From Plasmopara viticola (Eukaryota > Oomycota > Peronosporomycetes > Peronosporales > Peronosporaceae): 64,000 bases of DNA. Below the pieces are notes generated by a model. That model searched no databases. It saw only the letters and a program-made list of their open reading frames with translations, and was not told the DNA's origin. The DNA is taken from positions 62,001 through 126,000 of the forward strand of contig MBPM02000119.1 in assembly GCA_001695595.3 (NCBI GenBank). Direction: 5' to 3'. This document shows positions 9,701 to 20,208 of this stretch, one piece after another. The translations under genes and the position numbers were made by a program. Position 1 is the stretch's first letter, and each line of letters begins with the position of its first letter.

Positions 9701-10796
9701 ACTCAAGCAAGCCTCGCGAGTTTGGAACGAGACCTTCGACGGATTCGTGTGCTCCATCGGCTTTCAAGTTTCAGCCTATGATCCCTGTCTATACATTAAG
9801 ATTGTGGATGTCCACTGCGTACTGCTTCTGGTTTACGTCGACGATGTACTCGTCACAGGAAGCTCGACCGACCTTATCGCGCGTACCAAGATTGACTTGA
9901 AGACGCGCTTCGAGATGACGGACAGCGGTGAATGCGCCTTCGTCCTGGGTATGGAACTGGTAAAGAACCCTGACGGAAGTGTAACAGTGTGCCAGCGACG
10001 CTACATTGAAGACATTCTCAAGCGCTTCGGCATGCACGACAGCAAGCCCGTTGTGAGCCCGGCGGATCCAAGTACTCGACTTTTTCCAAGTGACAAGTCG
10101 ACAGCAACAAATGTTCCGTTTCGTGAAGCAGTCGGTGCACTGATGCACCTAATGATAGCGACTCGCCCTGACATCGCTTTTGCTGTCGGATATGCGTCGC
10201 GGTTTATGGAAAACCCTCAAGATGAGCATTGGACTGCAGTCAAGAGAATTCTTCGCTACCTACAAGGAACCAAGTCGCATGGACTCTGTTTTAGGCCCGG
10301 GAGCAAGGTTGACTTTCGCGCATACTCGGACGCAGACTGGGCAGGCGACCACTCTGACCGCAAGTCGACTTCAGGCTACGTATTCATATTGATGGGAGCA
10401 CCCATCAGTTGGGGAAGCAAGAAGCAATCAAGCGTATCGCTTTCTACCAGCGAAGCGGAGTACATCGCTTTGAGTCTAGCTATACAAGAAGGCAAGTGGA
10501 TCCATCATCTTCTGTACGAGATTCTGACGGCTGCTAATGAGACCACGCCGGAATTCAAGATATTCGAAGACAATCAGTCATGCATCAAGATGACGAAGAA
10601 TCCAGTAAACCATGGACGTGCCAAGCACATCGACATCAAGTACCATCACATCCGCGATGAAGTCAAACGCGGTGAAGTCAAGCTGGAGTACTGCGAGACA
10701 GCCGTCATGTTGGCAGACATCATGACGAAGGCACTTCCAGGACCACGCCATGCCGACATGATGAGGACTCTCGGAATTCACGCATGCTCGTATTGA
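6744..10796 (+). CDS. E gag-pol polyprotein (1350 aa)
   Basis: One uninterrupted frame encodes the full copia polyprotein. Gag is followed by a CX2CX4HX4C zinc knuckle from C223 ([14 protein letters not shown]), which binds element RNA. The aspartic protease has DSG at D297. Integrase has its HHCC finger and D494, D557 and E593 with 35 residues between the last two. Reverse transcriptase has YVDD at 1031-1034. RNase H has [13 protein letters not shown] and EDNQS. All catalytic residues I can check are present. The start is the ATG within the primer-binding site; the stop at 10794-10796 abuts the polypurine tract, so unlike lineage 1 it does not enter the LTR. The enzymes act in cytoplasmic virus-like particles in known copia elements. 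Together with matching LTRs this makes a potentially autonomous element. Confidence 0.95.
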   Translation: MSPSTMSTAQDVSTKVSIDKFNGDNYVTWSRYMRGVFLTKSTWHVVNRQTTPSFTDSRAKDEYVKLNNIAFGLMLLHMDADYHHVVDDCEEAWVAWTRVKTLYGGSQKAGRIYLKRQLFSMEMSEGGNVLQHCNEVLNISAKLSGIGAKMEDEDVAICLLRSLPKSYENVVLNLEMSTAELKTQDVVKVLTNEHIKRQGEKTLAIKAEDTARAFSTDREPRQCTYCGKLGHSAERCWTKQKDENRGSKRGGNNRGRVANNVQWRNDYNDYDDRVAFAVSLECGMSSTSNAPGLWAIDSGATHHICNDKTKFAMLHEDHEGELSVANGNKTEIKGVGTIIERVVLPNGNEREIEIKDALYVPSMSKNLLSIPQINKSGQFQVVFDGSKMHVARKKSKQVVATADLINGLYWLRTPQRCANTVVQGSGVDLHARMGHAPVDVLRKMIDSNMIKDAEPPSKPSGLCRGCQQGKMVQKPFPSNPSKPKYAPFEFLHFDNCGPMEHESLGGSRYLLIITDEASGCMAGFCLRAKSESEGCLRKYILKVEKQFGAKVKFVRHDGAKEFATNSLLSFYDDHGIEVQPTVRYAHQTNGTAERANRTIVTIGRSMLHHAGLDKTFWAEAAMAAIYIKNRLPSPKIPAKTPYEIVYKTKPSVKHMRVFGCKAFILTPREKRLKWDAKAREGIFIGYEERSKAYRVFDIKAGKVVISRDVNFDELSFGTLAECSDDDDNDSLFDFDTLDIDDSGPTEFKYTGKRKPNHSSSRNRTSNTRSNSQNAGLEETSAPEYPVQSQVKRRPGVPSTADEEEKDNQVHEDGTSPADGSWRASANAVEITDLSEPTTYQDAVNGPEQVHWRKAIQRELESMRLRGVFRAAKLPIGQRAIGTKWVFKIKRRADGSIEKYKARLVAKGFKQKHGIDYTETFSPVIKYVTLRMVIAIARYFDWPLDQLDVVTAFLYGVMKEQVFCATPEGVELDDNCDCLELIKAIYGLKQASRVWNETFDGFVCSIGFQVSAYDPCLYIKIVDVHCVLLLVYVDDVLVTGSSTDLIARTKIDLKTRFEMTDSGECAFVLGMELVKNPDGSVTVCQRRYIEDILKRFGMHDSKPVVSPADPSTRLFPSDKSTATNVPFREAVGALMHLMIATRPDIAFAVGYASRFMENPQDEHWTAVKRILRYLQGTKSHGLCFRPGSKVDFRAYSDADWAGDHSDRKSTSGYVFILMGAPISWGSKKQSSVSLSTSEAEYIALSLAIQEGKWIHHLLYEILTAANETTPEFKIFEDNQSCIKMTKNPVNHGRAKHIDIKYHHIRDEVKRGEVKLEYCETAVMLADIMTKALPGPRHADMMRTLGIHACSY

Positions 10797-10803
10797 GGGG
10801 GAG
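10794..10803 (+). other. Polypurine tract of E
   Basis: TGAGGGGGAG directly precedes the 3' LTR and overlaps the Pol stop codon. It is the usual plus-strand primer site. Confidence 0.8.
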
Positions 10804-11148
10804 TATTAAAGGTAACCGGTTTCCCTCAGTTTTATTCCGGTTTCCAAGGCTGTCCAATACGAGCGGCTGTCCGACGTTTCAAGCAAACAACGATGACGTC
10901 ATGAATAGACACATGGACAGGCGCACTCAAGATGATTGCGCCCGGATGGGGAGATGCTTGCGCCCGGATGGTAAGTTCCTCTGATTGGCTTAGATAAATG
11001 AATGGCTTAGATGTAGCAAGGAGTTGTGAACTAAGGACCAAATTGATAAAATCACTTTCGAATCTTCATTCAACACCTCAAGTGCCTTCTTCGCTCTTTG
11101 CTCACCGCAAGCTTCGCTCCTCCACTCCTCCACTTCAAAAATCCAACA
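10804..11148 (+). repeat. E 3' LTR (345 bp)
   Basis: It reads the same as the 5' LTR at 6395-6739 and is followed by the duplicated target ACCAT. Confidence 0.94.
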
Positions 11149-11260
11149 ACCATTAAATATATTTACTTTGCATTTTGCCAACTAGTGCTCACTTCGACCT
11201 TTTCAATAATCTTGAACCCGCTCCCTCAGTCAGTCATCAACTGATTGCAGATACCAATAC

Positions 11261-13503
11261 TTACTGATATGTAGTCGCTGGTCGAGGCGTATCATCACCA
11301 GCATCTTCGACAACACTCCCACTCGACTCGGCAACGGCGACGCCTTGTATCCCAAGTTTTGAACGCAGAACATCGAACTGCGCGGATGGAATTGGCTTCG
11401 TCATTATGTCGGCCAGCATGTCTTGCGTAGGGATGTACTCAAAATTGACTTGGCCGTCCTCAACCTTTTCTCGCACAAAGTGGTAGCGAATGTCGATATG
11501 TTTTGTGCGCTTGTGAAATTCTGAATTCTTGGCCAACGCAATAGAACCTTGATTGTCCTCAAATATCTTGACAGACTCATTGGAAGTCATATCACCAAGC
11601 TCGCACAGAAATACCTTGAGCCAAACCGCTTCTTGAGTGGCTTCTATTAAAGCCATGTACTCCGCCTCTGTTGAGGAAAGCGCCACACTTCGTTGCTTCT
11701 TACTTCGCCAGCTGATGCATCCATTATTAAGTGTAAACGCATAGCCGTTTGTACTTCGGCGAGATTCGATGTCTCCAGCCCAGTGTGCATCCGAATACCC
11801 AAGTAACTTAGCCGAACCGCAACTCGAAAACTGGAGTCCATGCGTTTCCGTTGCCTTTAAGTATCGCAGAACCCGCTTGAGTGCTTGCCAATGCGTCGGA
11901 CACGGATCAGCAGCAAACTGGCTTAGAACTCCCACAGCCGCAGCAAGGTCCGGTCGCGTCGCAACCATAAGATACATTATGCCACCGACACAACTTCGAT
12001 AAGGCACATTCTTCATCGTAACTTTATGCTTGCAGCCGCCTTCACACATGTTCTTTGTCAGCTTGAGCCCTGCTTCTTGAGGCGTCTTGACCGGCTTGCT
12101 ATCTTGCATGCCAAACTTGCTCAGAATTGACTTGAGAAACTTGGTCTGTCGCATCGTGACTCGACCGGATACTTGGTCTTGACCGATTTCCATACCGAGA
12201 AAGTACTTGAGCTCGCCGAGGTCAGTCATCTCAAATCGGTCGCTTAGCGCACGCTTGGTGGAGACAAGGAGCGAGTTGTTGCTGCTTGCTACAATGAGAT
12301 CATCCACGTACAGCACAACAATAACCATATCGTCGTCCACGCGCTTGATGTAGACACAGTGATCGGACTCACACTTGCTGAAACTCATCTTTTCCAAAGA
12401 TTGAGTACGAGGGTGCCGCTTGCTTCCCAGTTCAAAGTCCGTAATTGCGTCGTGTGTCTCATCCTGCTCTTGCTCAAACTCGTTTTCGTCGTCCGTCGAT
12501 ATTCCTTCATCCTCATCATGAATCTCGACAATAGTGCTTTTAATTTCGACAGCCGTTCTTTCACTGTCGAAAGTGTCTTCCTTGAACTGAGCATCACGAC
12601 TCATAACGATTCGACCAGTCGACAATTCTTCAAAGCGATACGTCTTTTGGTGCTCCGAGTAGCCCAAAAATCGACACAAAATTGCTTTCGCATCCAGTTT
12701 CGAGCGCTTTTCCTTCGGAACATGCACGAACGCGTGACAACCAAACACTTTCAAGTTGGCTAATAGTGGTTTCTTGGCTGTCCAAAGCTCGAAAGGCGAC
12801 GTCTGGTGCTCGATAGCACGCGATGGACACCGATTTCGAAGAAACATTGCTGTCATAACTGCTTCTCCCCAGTAGTGTTTGGCGAGACCCGCGTGCTCCA
12901 ACATGCACCTTGCGCATTCCACAAGCGTCCGATTCATACGCTCCGCAACTCCGTTAAGCTGCGGTGTGTACGGCGGCGTATACTTGAGCACAATTCCATT
13001 ATCCGAGCAAAACTTGGCCATTTTCGTGGATGCATACTCGCCACCGTTGTCACTGCGAAGAGATTTTACGCGTTTGCCGGTCTGCTTTTCTGCGAATGCC
13101 ACAAAATTTGCGAACTTGTCCACGACTTCTGACTTGCTCTTGATCAGATAGACGACGCAATATCTTGACTTGTCGTCGATGAACGTCACGAAGTAGCGCT
13201 TGCCACTAAACGTTGGAGACTTCATGGGACCGCACACATCGCTGTGTATAACCTCCAAAAGCTCCTTCGCTCGATCCGTCGACATCGATCGGAACCGTAA
13301 ACGAGTCTGCTTACCCAGTGCACAGCCATCACAAATCTCCTACTTGTTCACAGACGTAATGTCGATTCCAGTGGCGAGATTCTTCCTCACGATTGCGTTC
13401 AGCCCGTCGTGACCAATATGACCAAGTCGAAGATGCCACAAATATGAAGTGTCCTCGTTGCTTGTCAAAGTCTTGACCGTATTTGCTTCTTCACGAGCAA
13501 CCG
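11261..13503 (-). pseudogene. C1 pol, downstream part (integrase, truncated RT, RNase H)
   Basis: Continues the C1 frame left of nested B1. It holds the pre-integrase finger, then a TAG at 13340-13342 where relatives have Trp. The integrase core follows (RSDNGGEY, NGVAERMNRTL). Compared with family member L, 645 bp are missing in frame near 12390, removing most of the RT fingers and palm; the cut ends share CTT. The YVDD box is kept but cannot act alone. RNase H follows (SDAHWAGD, with His at a normally acidic but probably non-catalytic position). The stop at 11261-11263 lies in the LTR. C2 shares both defects, and L shares the TAG, so the defects predate the duplication. Confidence 0.92.
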
Positions 13504-13805
13504 TGTTGGGGGTGGCGACGGAGTGAGGCTTGGAAAAGGCGAGGCGAAGGGAGTTCTTGATCGATTGACCAAGAAGACACTTGAGCTGTTGATGGGAGAT
13601 TTGAAAGTGATTCATTTAATGTTAGTTCTAGCTGATGAGACATGCACTAGCTCTTCCTATCATTTAGTTCGTCTAATCACAATCATTCCTTACTCGTCCA
13701 ATCATCCTACTCGTCTAATCAACGTGCGATCGTATTGGACCGGTTCGGGCTAACCGGTTAATGGGTGCAACCTTTAAGTTCGGATTGTACCGGTAACCCT
13801 CAATA
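13504..13805 (-). repeat. B1 3' LTR (302 bp)
   Basis: On the element strand it runs TATTGAGGGTTACC to CCCCCAACA. It lacks the CCAAT and GCGCCCGG module seen in the LTRs of E and lineage 1. It differs from the other LTR near 13509 and 13567. Confidence 0.93.
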
Positions 13806-13812
13806 CGCCCCC

Positions 13813-16800
13813 TCAATGCGAACTTCCATGGATGCCGAGAGCCGCCATTAAGTCCTTGTGGCGTGGCCCTGATAGTCCCTTGGTCATAATGTCCGCCAGC
13901 ATGATCGTCGTCTCACAGTACTTGAGCTTGACTTCTCCGCGCTTGACCTCATCACGGATATGATGGTACTTTATGTCGATGTGTTTTGCGCGACCATGGT
14001 TCACCGGGTTCTTGGTCATCTTGATGCATGACTGATTGTCCTCGAGAATGACGAGTTCCGGTCCTGCATCATTGGCCGTCATCATGATCTCGCATAGTAG
14101 ACGATGAATCCACTTGCCTTCTTGGATGGCCAGACTCAGCGCGATGTATTTGGCTTCGCTCGTTGACAGCGACACACCTGCTTGTTTCTTGCTTCCCCAA
14201 CTGATGGGTGCACCAAGCACCATAAAAACGTAGCCCGACGTTGACTTGCGATCCGCGTGGTCACCAGCCCAATCCGCGTCGGAGTAACCTCGGAAGTCGA
14301 TTTCGCCGCTTGGTTGATAGCGTAGTCCGTGCGACTTGGTGCCTTGAAGGTAGCGGAAAATACGCTTGACGGCAGTCCAATGTTCTTGTTGCGGGTTCTC
14401 CATGAACCGCGACACATAGCCCACGGCGTATGCAATATCCGGGCGCGTCGCTGTCATCAAGTGCATCAAAGCACCCACTGCTTCTCGAAACGGAGCATCC
14501 ACCTTGGTTGCACTCTTGCTTGGCAATAGTTGAGTGCTCAAGTCGACCGGGCTGACAGTGGCCTTACAGTCATTCATCCCAAAACGCTTGAGAATGTCAT
14601 TGATGTAGCGTCGCTGGCACATGATAACACCGCCGTTGGGTTCATCCACCAACTCGATGCCCAGCACAAATGTGCACTTGCCACTGTCCGTCATCTCGAA
14701 ACGCGTCTTGAGGTCGCACTTCGTCTGCTCGATCAGGTCTGGTGAGCTACCTGTGACCAAAACATCGTCCACGTAGATCAGGACCAGCACGCAGTGACCG
14801 TTCACCAACTTGATGTACAGACATGGGTCGAAGTCCGAAACTTGGAAACCAATCGAGCACACGAATTCGTCGAAAGTCTCATTCCAGACGCGCGAGGCTT
14901 GCTTGAGACCGTAGATCGCTTTCACCAGTTCAAGGCAGTTGAAGTCGCCATTCATTTCGACGCCTTCAGGGATGGCGCAGAACACTTTCTCCTTCATCAC
15001 ACCGTACAGGAACGCTGTCACAACATCGAGTTGGTCCAAAGGCCAGTCGAAGTGCTTGGTGACTGCGACAATCATTCGTAGAGTCGCGTACTTGACGACC
15101 GGTGAGAACGTCTCCATGTAGTCGATCCCGTATTTCTGCTTGAATCCTTTAGCAACGAGGCGCGCCTTGAATTTCTCGATCGAGCCATCCGCCTTTCGCT
15201 TGATCTTGAATACCCATTTGGTATCAATGGCGCGTTGGTTGGTCGGCAACTTGGCAGCACGAAAGACTCCGCGAAGACGCATCGACTCCAGCTCGGCTTG
15301 AATGGCCTTGCGCCAGTGCACTTGGTCTGGTCCATTGACTGCATCTCGAAAAGTTGCAGGCTCAGCCAGATCGCTTGCTTCGACCGCGTTGGCACTGGCT
15401 CGCCAAAATGTTGGCGGCGTAGAATCATCATCTTGATCACTAGTCCCTTTTTCTTCCTCGTCAATCAGTACATCCCGCGTCCTTGATCGACTTCTCCGGT
15501 GGTGGTCGTGTTCATTGTCCGGCGCACTTAATTCTTCCAGTCCTTTTTGACGATGACCCGAGCGTACGACATTCGTGTCCTGTCGTGCTTTACGCTTGCC
15601 AGTCTGCTTGTAGTTGACTTGACGCACGCTGTCCTCCTTTAACTCAAGCAAATCGAGGTCCAGCACCGCATCCTCCAGGTCTTCATGTGGTGAGTCCGCC
15701 GAAAGTCCAAAGCTTGATTCATCAAAGTTGACGTCCCGACTGACGACTATTTGTCCGGACTCGATGTCGAATACTCGATACGCTTTGGAGACTTCTTCGT
15801 ACCCCATGAACAGTCCGACACGGGCCTTGGGGTCCCACTTGAGGCGCTTTTCACTTGGGGTCAGGATGTGCGCTCGACACCCAAAAACGCGCATGTGTTT
15901 GACGCTTGGCTTGGAATTGTGCACGATTTCGTACGGTGTCATGTGGGGAATCTTGGGCGATGGCAGTCGGTTCTTCACGTAGATCGCCGTCATTGCTGCT
16001 TCGGCCCAGAAACACTTGTCCAGTTTTGCATGATGCAGCAGACTCCGGCCGATGGTGACAATTGTTCTGATGGCCCGCTCTGCCGTCCCGTTGGTTTGAT
16101 GCGCATACGGGACGGTGACCTGTTGCTCGATGCCTTCATCTTCGTAGAACATCTTGAGAGAGTTGGCAGCGAATTCTCGAGCTCCATCGTGGCGAACAAA
16201 CTTGACCTTCTTCTCGAAATGGTGCTGAATTTTGACGATGAAGTTCCGGATGCAGTCTTCACTCTCGGACTTGGATCGCAAACAGAATCCCTTCATGCAG
16301 CCACTTGCTTCGTCCACGATCAATAGCAGATATCTGCTGCCACCAATCGACGCTTGTTCCATGGGGCCACAGATGTCAAAGTGAAGAAGCTCGAAGGTGT
16401 CGTAGCAGCGCTTGTCACGGTTGCTTGGGAATGGTTTTTGGACCATCTTTCCTTGCTGACAGCCGAGACACACGCTTGATCCACTTGACTTCGCAGGCAT
16501 GGTCGCATCCTTGATCATGCCACTTGTGATCATTTTTCGAAGAACATCTAGTGGCGCATGACCCATGCGTGCATGTAGATTAGCAGATCTGGAGCTCGTC
16601 ACCATGTTTGCAGATCTTTGCGGTGTCCGAAGCCAGTATAGTCCATCAGCGAGGTCCGCCGTTGCCACTACTTGAGTCGAATTCTTGCATGCTACATGCA
16701 TTTTGGAACCGTCGAACGCCACTCGAAACTTGCCGGTCTTGTTTATCTGCGGCACCGACAGCAGATTCTTGTTCATGTTCGGCACGAACAACGCATTCTT

Positions 16801-17865
16801 GATCTCGATGTCTTGTTCATCGCCATTGGGTAGAACCACCCGTTTGATGATGGTTCCCACACCCTTGATTACAGCTTTCCTGCCATCAGCCACCGAAAGT
16901 TCGCCTCCATCTTGTTCGTTGAGGCTTGTAAACTTGGCCTTGTCGTTGCAGATGTGGTGCGTTGCGCCGCTGTCGACCGCCCACATCCCTGGCATACTCT
17001 TGCCCGTTGATAATCCACATTCAAGCAAAACTGCAAAGGCGACTCGATCATGGTATTCGTAGTCGTCGTCGTTGCGCCATTGGACATTGTTGGCCCCGCG
17101 TCCACGACCATTGCCGCCGCGTCTTGGCCCTTTGTTTTCAGCTTTCTGCCTGGTCCAGCACCGATCCACCGAGTGCCCCAGTCTTCCGCAATACGTGCAT
17201 TGGTGCGGCTCACGTTCGGCACTGAACGCTTTCGCAGCGTTTTCAGTCTTCACCACCGTAGCCTTCGCACCTTGCCTCTTGATATGCTCGTTCGTCAGTA
17301 CTCTCACGACGTCCCGCGATCGAAGCTCGTTGCTGCTCATCTCCAAGTTGAGAACGACGTTCTCGAAGCTCTTGGGCAGACTGCGCAGCAAACAGATCGC
17401 AACGTCCTCGTCCTCCATCTTGGCGCCGATGCTGCTTAGCTTGGCCGCGATGTTGAGGACCTCATTGCAATGATGCAACACATTGCCGCCTTCCGCCATC
17501 TCCATGCTGAATAGCTGGCGCTTCAAGTAGATACGCCCAGCCTTCTGCGACCCGCCGTAGAGTGTCTTGATGCGTGTCCACGCCACCCATGCTTCCTCAC
17601 AGTCGTCAACCACATGATGGTAGTCCGCGTCCATATGCAGGAGCAAAAGACCGAAAGCGATGTTGCTCGACTTGACGTAGTCGTCCGAAGCGCGAGGATC
17701 CGTAAACGTCGGTGTCACCTCACGGTTCACGACATGCCAGACTGACTTGGTCAGGAACACGCCACGCATGTAGCGGTTCCAAGTCGCGTAGTTGTCTCCA
17801 TTGAATTTGTCAATGGAGATCTTGGCCGTGGAATCTTGCGAAGAGGACATGGCGCTTGGGCTCAT
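13813..17865 (-). CDS. B1 gag-pol polyprotein (1350 aa), open but RNase H site altered
   Basis: A complete lineage-2 frame with Gag, zinc knuckle [14 protein letters not shown], protease DSG, integrase (HHCC, D,D-35-E region), reverse transcriptase with YVDD, and RNase H. I start it at the ATG in the primer-binding site (17865). The open frame extends upstream into the LTR to 18009, but no related element supports that extension. The RNase H box reads SEAKY at about 14149-14160 where E has SEAEY, so the predicted catalytic Glu is Lys. SDADWAGD and EDNQS are intact. B2 shares the change. The frame ends just before the purine tract. The protein could be made, but plus-strand priming may fail if RNase H is dead. 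Confidence 0.93.
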   Translation of the reverse strand: MSPSAMSSSQDSTAKISIDKFNGDNYATWNRYMRGVFLTKSVWHVVNREVTPTFTDPRASDDYVKSSNIAFGLLLLHMDADYHHVVDDCEEAWVAWTRIKTLYGGSQKAGRIYLKRQLFSMEMAEGGNVLHHCNEVLNIAAKLSSIGAKMEDEDVAICLLRSLPKSFENVVLNLEMSSNELRSRDVVRVLTNEHIKRQGAKATVVKTENAAKAFSAEREPHQCTYCGRLGHSVDRCWTRQKAENKGPRRGGNGRGRGANNVQWRNDDDYEYHDRVAFAVLLECGLSTGKSMPGMWAVDSGATHHICNDKAKFTSLNEQDGGELSVADGRKAVIKGVGTIIKRVVLPNGDEQDIEIKNALFVPNMNKNLLSVPQINKTGKFRVAFDGSKMHVACKNSTQVVATADLADGLYWLRTPQRSANMVTSSRSANLHARMGHAPLDVLRKMITSGMIKDATMPAKSSGSSVCLGCQQGKMVQKPFPSNRDKRCYDTFELLHFDICGPMEQASIGGSRYLLLIVDEASGCMKGFCLRSKSESEDCIRNFIVKIQHHFEKKVKFVRHDGAREFAANSLKMFYEDEGIEQQVTVPYAHQTNGTAERAIRTIVTIGRSLLHHAKLDKCFWAEAAMTAIYVKNRLPSPKIPHMTPYEIVHNSKPSVKHMRVFGCRAHILTPSEKRLKWDPKARVGLFMGYEEVSKAYRVFDIESGQIVVSRDVNFDESSFGLSADSPHEDLEDAVLDLDLLELKEDSVRQVNYKQTGKRKARQDTNVVRSGHRQKGLEELSAPDNEHDHHRRSRSRTRDVLIDEEEKGTSDQDDDSTPPTFWRASANAVEASDLAEPATFRDAVNGPDQVHWRKAIQAELESMRLRGVFRAAKLPTNQRAIDTKWVFKIKRKADGSIEKFKARLVAKGFKQKYGIDYMETFSPVVKYATLRMIVAVTKHFDWPLDQLDVVTAFLYGVMKEKVFCAIPEGVEMNGDFNCLELVKAIYGLKQASRVWNETFDEFVCSIGFQVSDFDPCLYIKLVNGHCVLVLIYVDDVLVTGSSPDLIEQTKCDLKTRFEMTDSGKCTFVLGIELVDEPNGGVIMCQRRYINDILKRFGMNDCKATVSPVDLSTQLLPSKSATKVDAPFREAVGALMHLMTATRPDIAYAVGYVSRFMENPQQEHWTAVKRIFRYLQGTKSHGLRYQPSGEIDFRGYSDADWAGDHADRKSTSGYVFMVLGAPISWGSKKQAGVSLSTSEAKYIALSLAIQEGKWIHRLLCEIMMTANDAGPELVILEDNQSCIKMTKNPVNHGRAKHIDIKYHHIRDEVKRGEVKLKYCETTIMLADIMTKGLSGPRHKDLMAALGIHGSSH

Positions 17866-17869
17866 AACC
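17855..17869 (-). promoter_or_regulatory. Primer-binding site of B1, overlapping the gag start codon
   Basis: Reads GGTTATGAGCCCAAG on the element strand, directly after the 5' LTR. It is the same block as in E, D, G, A and C. Confidence 0.8.
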
Positions 17870-18171
17870 TGTTGAGGGTGGCGACGGAGTGAGGCTTGGA
17901 AAAGGCGAGGCGAAGGGAGTTCTTGATCGATTGACCAAGAAGACACTTGAGCTGTAGATGGGAGATTTGAAAGTGATTCATTTAATGTTAGTTCTAGCTG
18001 ATGAGACATGCACTAGCTCTTCCTATCATTTAGTTCGTCTAATCACAATCATTCCTTACTCGTCCAATCATCCTACTCGTCTAATCAACGTGCGATCGTA
18101 TTGGACCGGTTCGGGCTAACCGGTTAATGGGTGCAACCTTTAAGTTCGGATTGTACCGGTAACCCTCAATA
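17870..18171 (-). repeat. B1 5' LTR (302 bp)
   Basis: The termini form a short inverted repeat (TATTGAGGGT against TGTTGAGGGT). An initiator-like AATCACTTTC lies in its downstream third. Confidence 0.93.
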
Positions 18172-19419
18172 AACCGGAGTCATGTGCAGCCGAAATAATC
18201 CTTTTCCTTCGCGCGCACCGATTTTCCACTTGACACCTTTTGTTTCGGCAAAGCATCCCTCCTTGTCGAAAACAACAGGCCCGACGTCCTTGGTAAAGCG
18301 ACCAACTGAAAACAAATTTCTCGACAACTTGGGGATGTGCCACACATTTGTCAACACACCCTTCTTAATTCCGTGCGACGTCATCATAGCCATCACAATG
18401 TCACTGCTGCCAATAGCTTGTACGACGCCGTCGTCTGCCAGATGTACGTCGATAGGGGGAAAAGTCTTGTAGCTCCTCATGAACTTCTTGGAACTTGTCA
18501 TATGCTGAGTCGCCCCCGAATCGACCAGCCAGACGTCATTCGGCTTGACAGAGCCACTGCTACCGCCAACCGAGAAAAGATAGTCACCAGAATCTTCAAT
18601 CTGCGCGACGTTTGCCCGCTGCGATCGATATCGCTCAGCATCATTCTGGACTCGCGAGGGGCATTCTGCGATCCAGTGTCCTTGTTTGCCGCAATTATGG
18701 CACGCACCAGTCTTCTTCACCGGTCGTCCTTTGCGCTTCGCATCCTTCATCATGAACGCTTGGCCAGACGCAGCTCCATCGCCGCCCTGCTCCTTGCGCT
18801 TCATATCCTCATGGAGAAGTCGAGACGTCACCAGCTCCCAGGTCAAAGTGTCTGCACGAGATTCCAATGCAGTAATGAGAAACTGGTACGAGTCATTAAG
18901 ACTCCCAAGAAGCGTGATAACCAAGTCGTCCTCGCTCACCGGGGCACCTACAGCATCGAGCTGCTCCGCTAGCGTCTTGAGCTTGTTGATGTGTTCCAGA
19001 ACATCATCACCTTCTTCCATCATTGTAGTGAAAAACCGTCGACGAAGAAAGAGCTTGTTTGCGAGGCTCCTCTTCTCAAAGTGTCCTTCCAGTCGCGACC
19101 ATGCATCATGCGCACCACTTGACGACCGGACCAGTGGCAGTTGCGAGTCTTCCATCGCAAGACAGATTATCGCTAGCGCTTTCCGAGACTTCCTCTTGTA
19201 AGTCGACTGATCCATCGCATTCGTGCAGTGCTCCAGCTTGATCTCACCACTTGCGACTTCCCACAGGTCCCTCTCCTCTAGCACCATCTGCATCTTGAAC
19301 TTCCAGGTGTGAAAGTTGGTGCCGTCGAACTTGTTGATTCGACTTGGGATAGACGCGTCCATGGTGGCGAAGGCAGAGTCAGAGAAGGGGGAGGCAGAGT
19401 CGGCGGGGCTTGGGCTCAT
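18172..19419 (-). pseudogene. C1 gag and protease part
   Basis: 416 codons from the primer-binding-site ATG to the B1 insertion, with no stop in this part. It includes Gag, the zinc knuckle CHNCGKQGHWIAEC and the protease DSG motif. The frame would continue at 13498 without B1. The first roughly 320 bases match element D almost perfectly. Upstream of about 19097 (further into the gene) the sequence diverges abruptly and becomes closer to element A, which suggests recombination between families. Confidence 0.92.
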
Positions 19420-19462
19420 AACCTGTTGAAAAGGTCGAAGTGTGCACTAGTTGGCAAAATGC

Positions 19463-19725
19463 TATTGAATAAAGGTCACTTGAGCTGAAGATGGCAAAAT
19501 GCAAAGTAAATATATTTAATGGTCCTTAGTTCACAACTACATGCTACCTCTAAGCCAATCAGAATGACTCACCATCCGGGCGCAATCATCTTCCCATCCC
19601 GAAACCGATCTTTTGCCCATCTTGAACCCGCTCTTTAAGTCAGTCATCAACTGATTGCAGATACCGGTACTTACCGGTATGAAGTCGCTGGTCGAGGCGT
19701 TACTTTTACAGCATCTTCGACAACA
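19463..19725 (-). repeat. Solo A-type LTR inside the C middle LTR
   Basis: A 263-bp copy of the same event as 1288-1550, flanked by AATGC at 19458-19462 and 19726-19730. Confidence 0.9.
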
Positions 19726-19870
19726 AATGCAAAGTGAATATATTTAAAAAGGTCCTTAGTTCACAACTACATGCTACCTCTAAGCCAATGATTTATCTAA
19801 GCCAATCAGAACAACTCACCATCCGGGCGCAATCATCTTCCCATCCCGAAACCGATCATTTGCTCATCTT

Positions 19871-20204
19871 TGTTGACAAGAATGCGCCTCGACAAGATAC
19901 TGGTGTTGTCGAAGATGCTGTGAAAGTAACGCCTCGACCAGCGACTTCATACCGGTAAGTACCGGTATCTGCAATCAGTTGATGACTGACTCAGGGAGCG
20001 GGTTCAAGATGGGCAAAAGATCGGTTTCATGATGGGAAGATGATTGCGCCCGGATGGGATGATGATTGCGCCCGGATGGTGAGTCATTCTGATTGGCTTA
20101 GATTAATCATTGGCTTAGAGGTAGCATGTAGTTGCGAACTAAGGACCATTAAATATATTTACTTTGCATTTTGCCAACTAGTGCTCACTTCGACCTTTTC
20201 AATG
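19871..20204 (+). repeat. D2 5' LTR (334 bp)
   Basis: Matches the D1 5' LTR and is followed by the primer-binding site at 20205-20219. Confidence 0.92.
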
Positions 20205-20208
20205 GGTT

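Larger units (their letters stand above)
6395..11148 (+). mobile_element. Copia element E, full length and apparently intact
   Basis: A 4754-bp lineage-2 element with 345-bp LTRs in which I find no difference by eye. It has a primer-binding site, one open gag-pol frame, a polypurine tract, and flanking ACCAT on both sides. It is the least damaged element in the window and is absent from D2, so it inserted after the C/D duplication. Recent activity is inferred. Confidence 0.95.
1695..11208 (+). mobile_element. Copia element D1 (holds element E)
   Basis: A lineage-1 element with 334-bp LTRs, inserted in the C left LTR and flanked by ATCTT. Without E it is about 4.75 kb, the same length as D2 and H. 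The copy is defective: its RT active site is changed, there is a 4-bp frameshift, and E sits in its 3' LTR. Confidence 0.93.
6116..11208 (+). repeat. D1 3' LTR, interrupted by E
   Basis: Pieces 6116-6394 and 11154-11208 total 334 bp, equal to the 5' LTR. E sits between them with the target ACCAT repeated at 6390-6394 and 11149-11153. The Pol frame ends inside this LTR at 6203. Confidence 0.92.
1249..11315 (-). repeat. C dimer left LTR (3' LTR of C1), interrupted
   Basis: Pieces are 1249-1287, 1556-1694 and 11214-11315. After removing guests and duplicated targets they sum to 280 bp, the length of the uninterrupted right LTR. The first gap is a solo LTR flanked by AATGC (1283-1287, 1551-1555). 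The second is D1 flanked by ATCTT (1690-1694, 11209-11213). Confidence 0.9.
13504..18171 (-). mobile_element. Copia element B1, full length, in C1
   Basis: A 4668-bp lineage-2 element flanked by AACCG (13499-13503, 18172-18176). The empty site is preserved in L near 53582. Its 302-bp LTRs differ at about two positions. B2 in C2 is the same insertion copied by the C duplication. Confidence 0.95.

Noticed and set aside
11209..11315. Head-to-head fusion of two truncated LTRs caused by a deletion
   Set aside because: ATCTT on both sides of D1 shows that the minus-strand LTR is whole and merely split by D1.
11800..11830. Loss of the RNase H active site in C1 because SDADWAGD reads SDAHWAGD
   Set aside because: The changed Asp is the second of the motif. 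The first, which aligns with the catalytic residue, is present.
17866..18009. N-terminal extension of the B1 polyprotein starting at 18009
   Set aside because: It is LTR sequence that happens to be open. B2 has a base lost there, and E starts at the primer-binding-site ATG.
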